From Argyresthia goedartella (taxonomy: Eukaryota > Arthropoda > Insecta > Lepidoptera > Argyresthiidae): 64,000 nt of DNA. Both the position numbers and the translations under genes were made by a program. Of the stretch, positions 63,136 to 64,000 are shown piece after piece (position 1 is the first letter of the stretch; every line of letters begins with the position of its first letter). Under the pieces are notes generated by a model. It ran no database searches, was not told the origin of the DNA, and saw only the letters and a program-made list of their open reading frames with translations. The stretch is taken from assembly GCA_949825045.1 (NCBI GenBank), contig OX463820.1:7700501-7764500 (forward strand), written 5' to 3'.

Positions 63136-64000
63136 ATGTCTAAAATACTGTGCCTCGCGCTCCTCTTTACGTTTTCTCATCATGTGTGTTCCTATAACAT
63201 CCTCGCCATAGTCTCATTGCCATTAAAAAGTCACAACATGGCGTTCCAGCCGCTGTTCCGCGAATTGGCCGCGCGAGGTCACACGGTCACCGTCATCAAT
63301 AACTTCCCGGACCAAACCCGCACAGAAAACCTACAGTTCATCAATCTAAAATCAAAAATACCTCAAGTCCAAGATATGCCTCCCCTTACTTTCTATGAAG
63401 ACTTCGAATCGAGATATTTACATATCTATAATTACTACAGGCACATTTGGGTCACCCCTGATCTAGTGAAAATGGACTGTGAGATTCTTTTTGAGAGCGA
63501 TGAAGTAAAGCAGCATACTAATAAAGGACTTAAATATGACGTGATATTTGTGGAGCAGTTTATGAGTGATTGCGGCCTAGCTTTTGCAGGGGCGTTGTAT
63601 GATGCGCCTATAATCGGTATAGCCTCACATGTGATGCTGCCTTGGATGTACCCGAGGCTAGGGCTGCCGTTCGACGTGACTTCAGACGCCTTCTATTTCT
63701 CCAACTCTGGTCCCAACCCTTCTCTGATTCAGGCAATAGAGTCAGGGCTGCTGAACAAGTTTTTCAACTCAATAGGCAGATGGTTTGTCCAGAGTAACAT
63801 TTATGAATCGGTCAAGCACCACCTTCCTGGGTATCAGTTGGATCTGGAAGGGCTTGCTATGGAGAGGATGAAGATGCTTTTCTCCTACCAGCATTTTTCG
63901 ATGACTGGAGCTCGAGTGTTGGCGCCACAGTTACTTGAGATCGGTGGCCTGCACTTCAATAAAGCTCAGTCTTTGCCTGAGGTAGTATACGATTTTATTT
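63136..64000 (+). CDS. UDP-glycosyltransferase (5' part)
   Basis: Open from ATG 63136 to the edge. A signal peptide (MSKILCLALLFTFSHHVCS) is followed directly by YNILAIVSLPLKSHNMAFQ, the conserved start of insect UGT mature proteins. FRELAARGHTVTVINNFP and FVEQFMSDCGLAFAGALYDA, IIGIASHVMLPWMYPRLGLP belong to the variable aglycone-binding N-terminal half. The UDP-sugar signature and C-terminal membrane anchor lie beyond the window. Insect UGTs act on the lumenal side of the ER and conjugate plant compounds, insecticides, pigments and pheromone-related molecules with glucose. Exon 1 may end at 63981 (CCTGAG followed by GTAGTA) because the codons after it fit the family poorly. The UGT subfamily was not assigned. 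Confidence 0.92.
   Translation, partial: MSKILCLALLFTFSHHVCSYNILAIVSLPLKSHNMAFQPLFRELAARGHTVTVINNFPDQTRTENLQFINLKSKIPQVQDMPPLTFYEDFESRYLHIYNYYRHIWVTPDLVKMDCEILFESDEVKQHTNKGLKYDVIFVEQFMSDCGLAFAGALYDAPIIGIASHVMLPWMYPRLGLPFDVTSDAFYFSNSGPNPSLIQAIESGLLNKFFNSIGRWFVQSNIYESVKHHLPGYQLDLEGLAMERMKMLFSYQHFSMTGARVLAPQLLEIGGLHFNKAQSLPEVVYDFI

Noticed and set aside
1..64000. CRISPR array, operon, prophage or other bacterial system
   Set aside because: No regularly spaced repeats of CRISPR type were seen; genes are spliced and eukaryotic throughout. The YqaJ nuclease and tyrosine recombinase are explained by eukaryotic DNA transposons.

Overview
The window looks like a piece of a moth or butterfly (lepidopteran) nuclear genome. 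It has AT-rich intergenic DNA, spliced genes with GT-AG introns, tRNA-headed SINEs, the dispersed motif ending GGGTACGGAACCCTA, insect-type jockey/CR1/RTE, BEL/Pao and Ty3/Gypsy retroelements, and an insect UDP-glycosyltransferase. Nothing suggests bacterial DNA, an operon or a CRISPR array. Species was not determined.

Only two ordinary host genes can be called with confidence. The first is a complete five-exon Sec20/BNIP1 SNARE gene (15991-25318, + strand, 249 codons). Its introns 3 and 4 are packed with retroelement debris and foldback MITEs. The second is the 5' part of a UDP-glycosyltransferase gene (from 63136, + strand), which runs off the right edge. Two weaker host-exon candidates lie at 35611-35997 (+, one internal TAG) and 36400-36611 (-, next to a CpG-rich patch).

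Layout, left to right. 1-2990: minus-strand non-LTR retrotransposon with ORF1, endonuclease and RT, one frameshift. 3019-3249: Tc1/mariner-type MITE. 3882-7945: an ISL2EU-type DNA transposon with long terminal inverted repeats, coding for a DDE transposase (+) and a decayed SAP/SWIM/YqaJ-nuclease protein (-). 8014-15750: a Harbinger element with a spliced Myb-like gene that still reads open (+) and a five-exon HARBI1-like transposase (-) with a frame break. It has been invaded by two non-LTR elements and a SINE. 15991-25318: Sec20. 26235-28800: non-LTR element of the same family as the one nested in Harbinger. 28880-31185: RTE-like element (-). 31190-32270: Helitron helicase relic. 32713-34933: a 2.2-kb TG...CA insertion with a 4-bp target duplication, inside a non-LTR tail. 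37909-45412: BEL/Pao retrotransposon with 5-bp target duplication and about 1.5% LTR divergence. 46199-54395: a DDE transposase relic (-) split by a Gypsy element (47649-54334), whose own right LTR is split by a mariner-like foldback element. 55636-56612 and 57761-58338: hAT-type MITEs. 58340-59640: RT relic (-). 59640-62035: Crypton-like tyrosine-recombinase gene relic (-), interrupted by a jockey-type fragment that is itself interrupted by another non-LTR tail. 63136-64000: UGT.

The DNA transposons are the most interesting biology. Three unrelated transposition systems (DDE plus YqaJ exonuclease, DDE plus Myb-like partner, tyrosine recombinase) lie within 60 kb. Target-site duplications and empty-site comparisons between copies let the order of insertion be read directly in several places. 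All coordinates and translations were read by eye; family names rest on motif recognition, and no database search was run.
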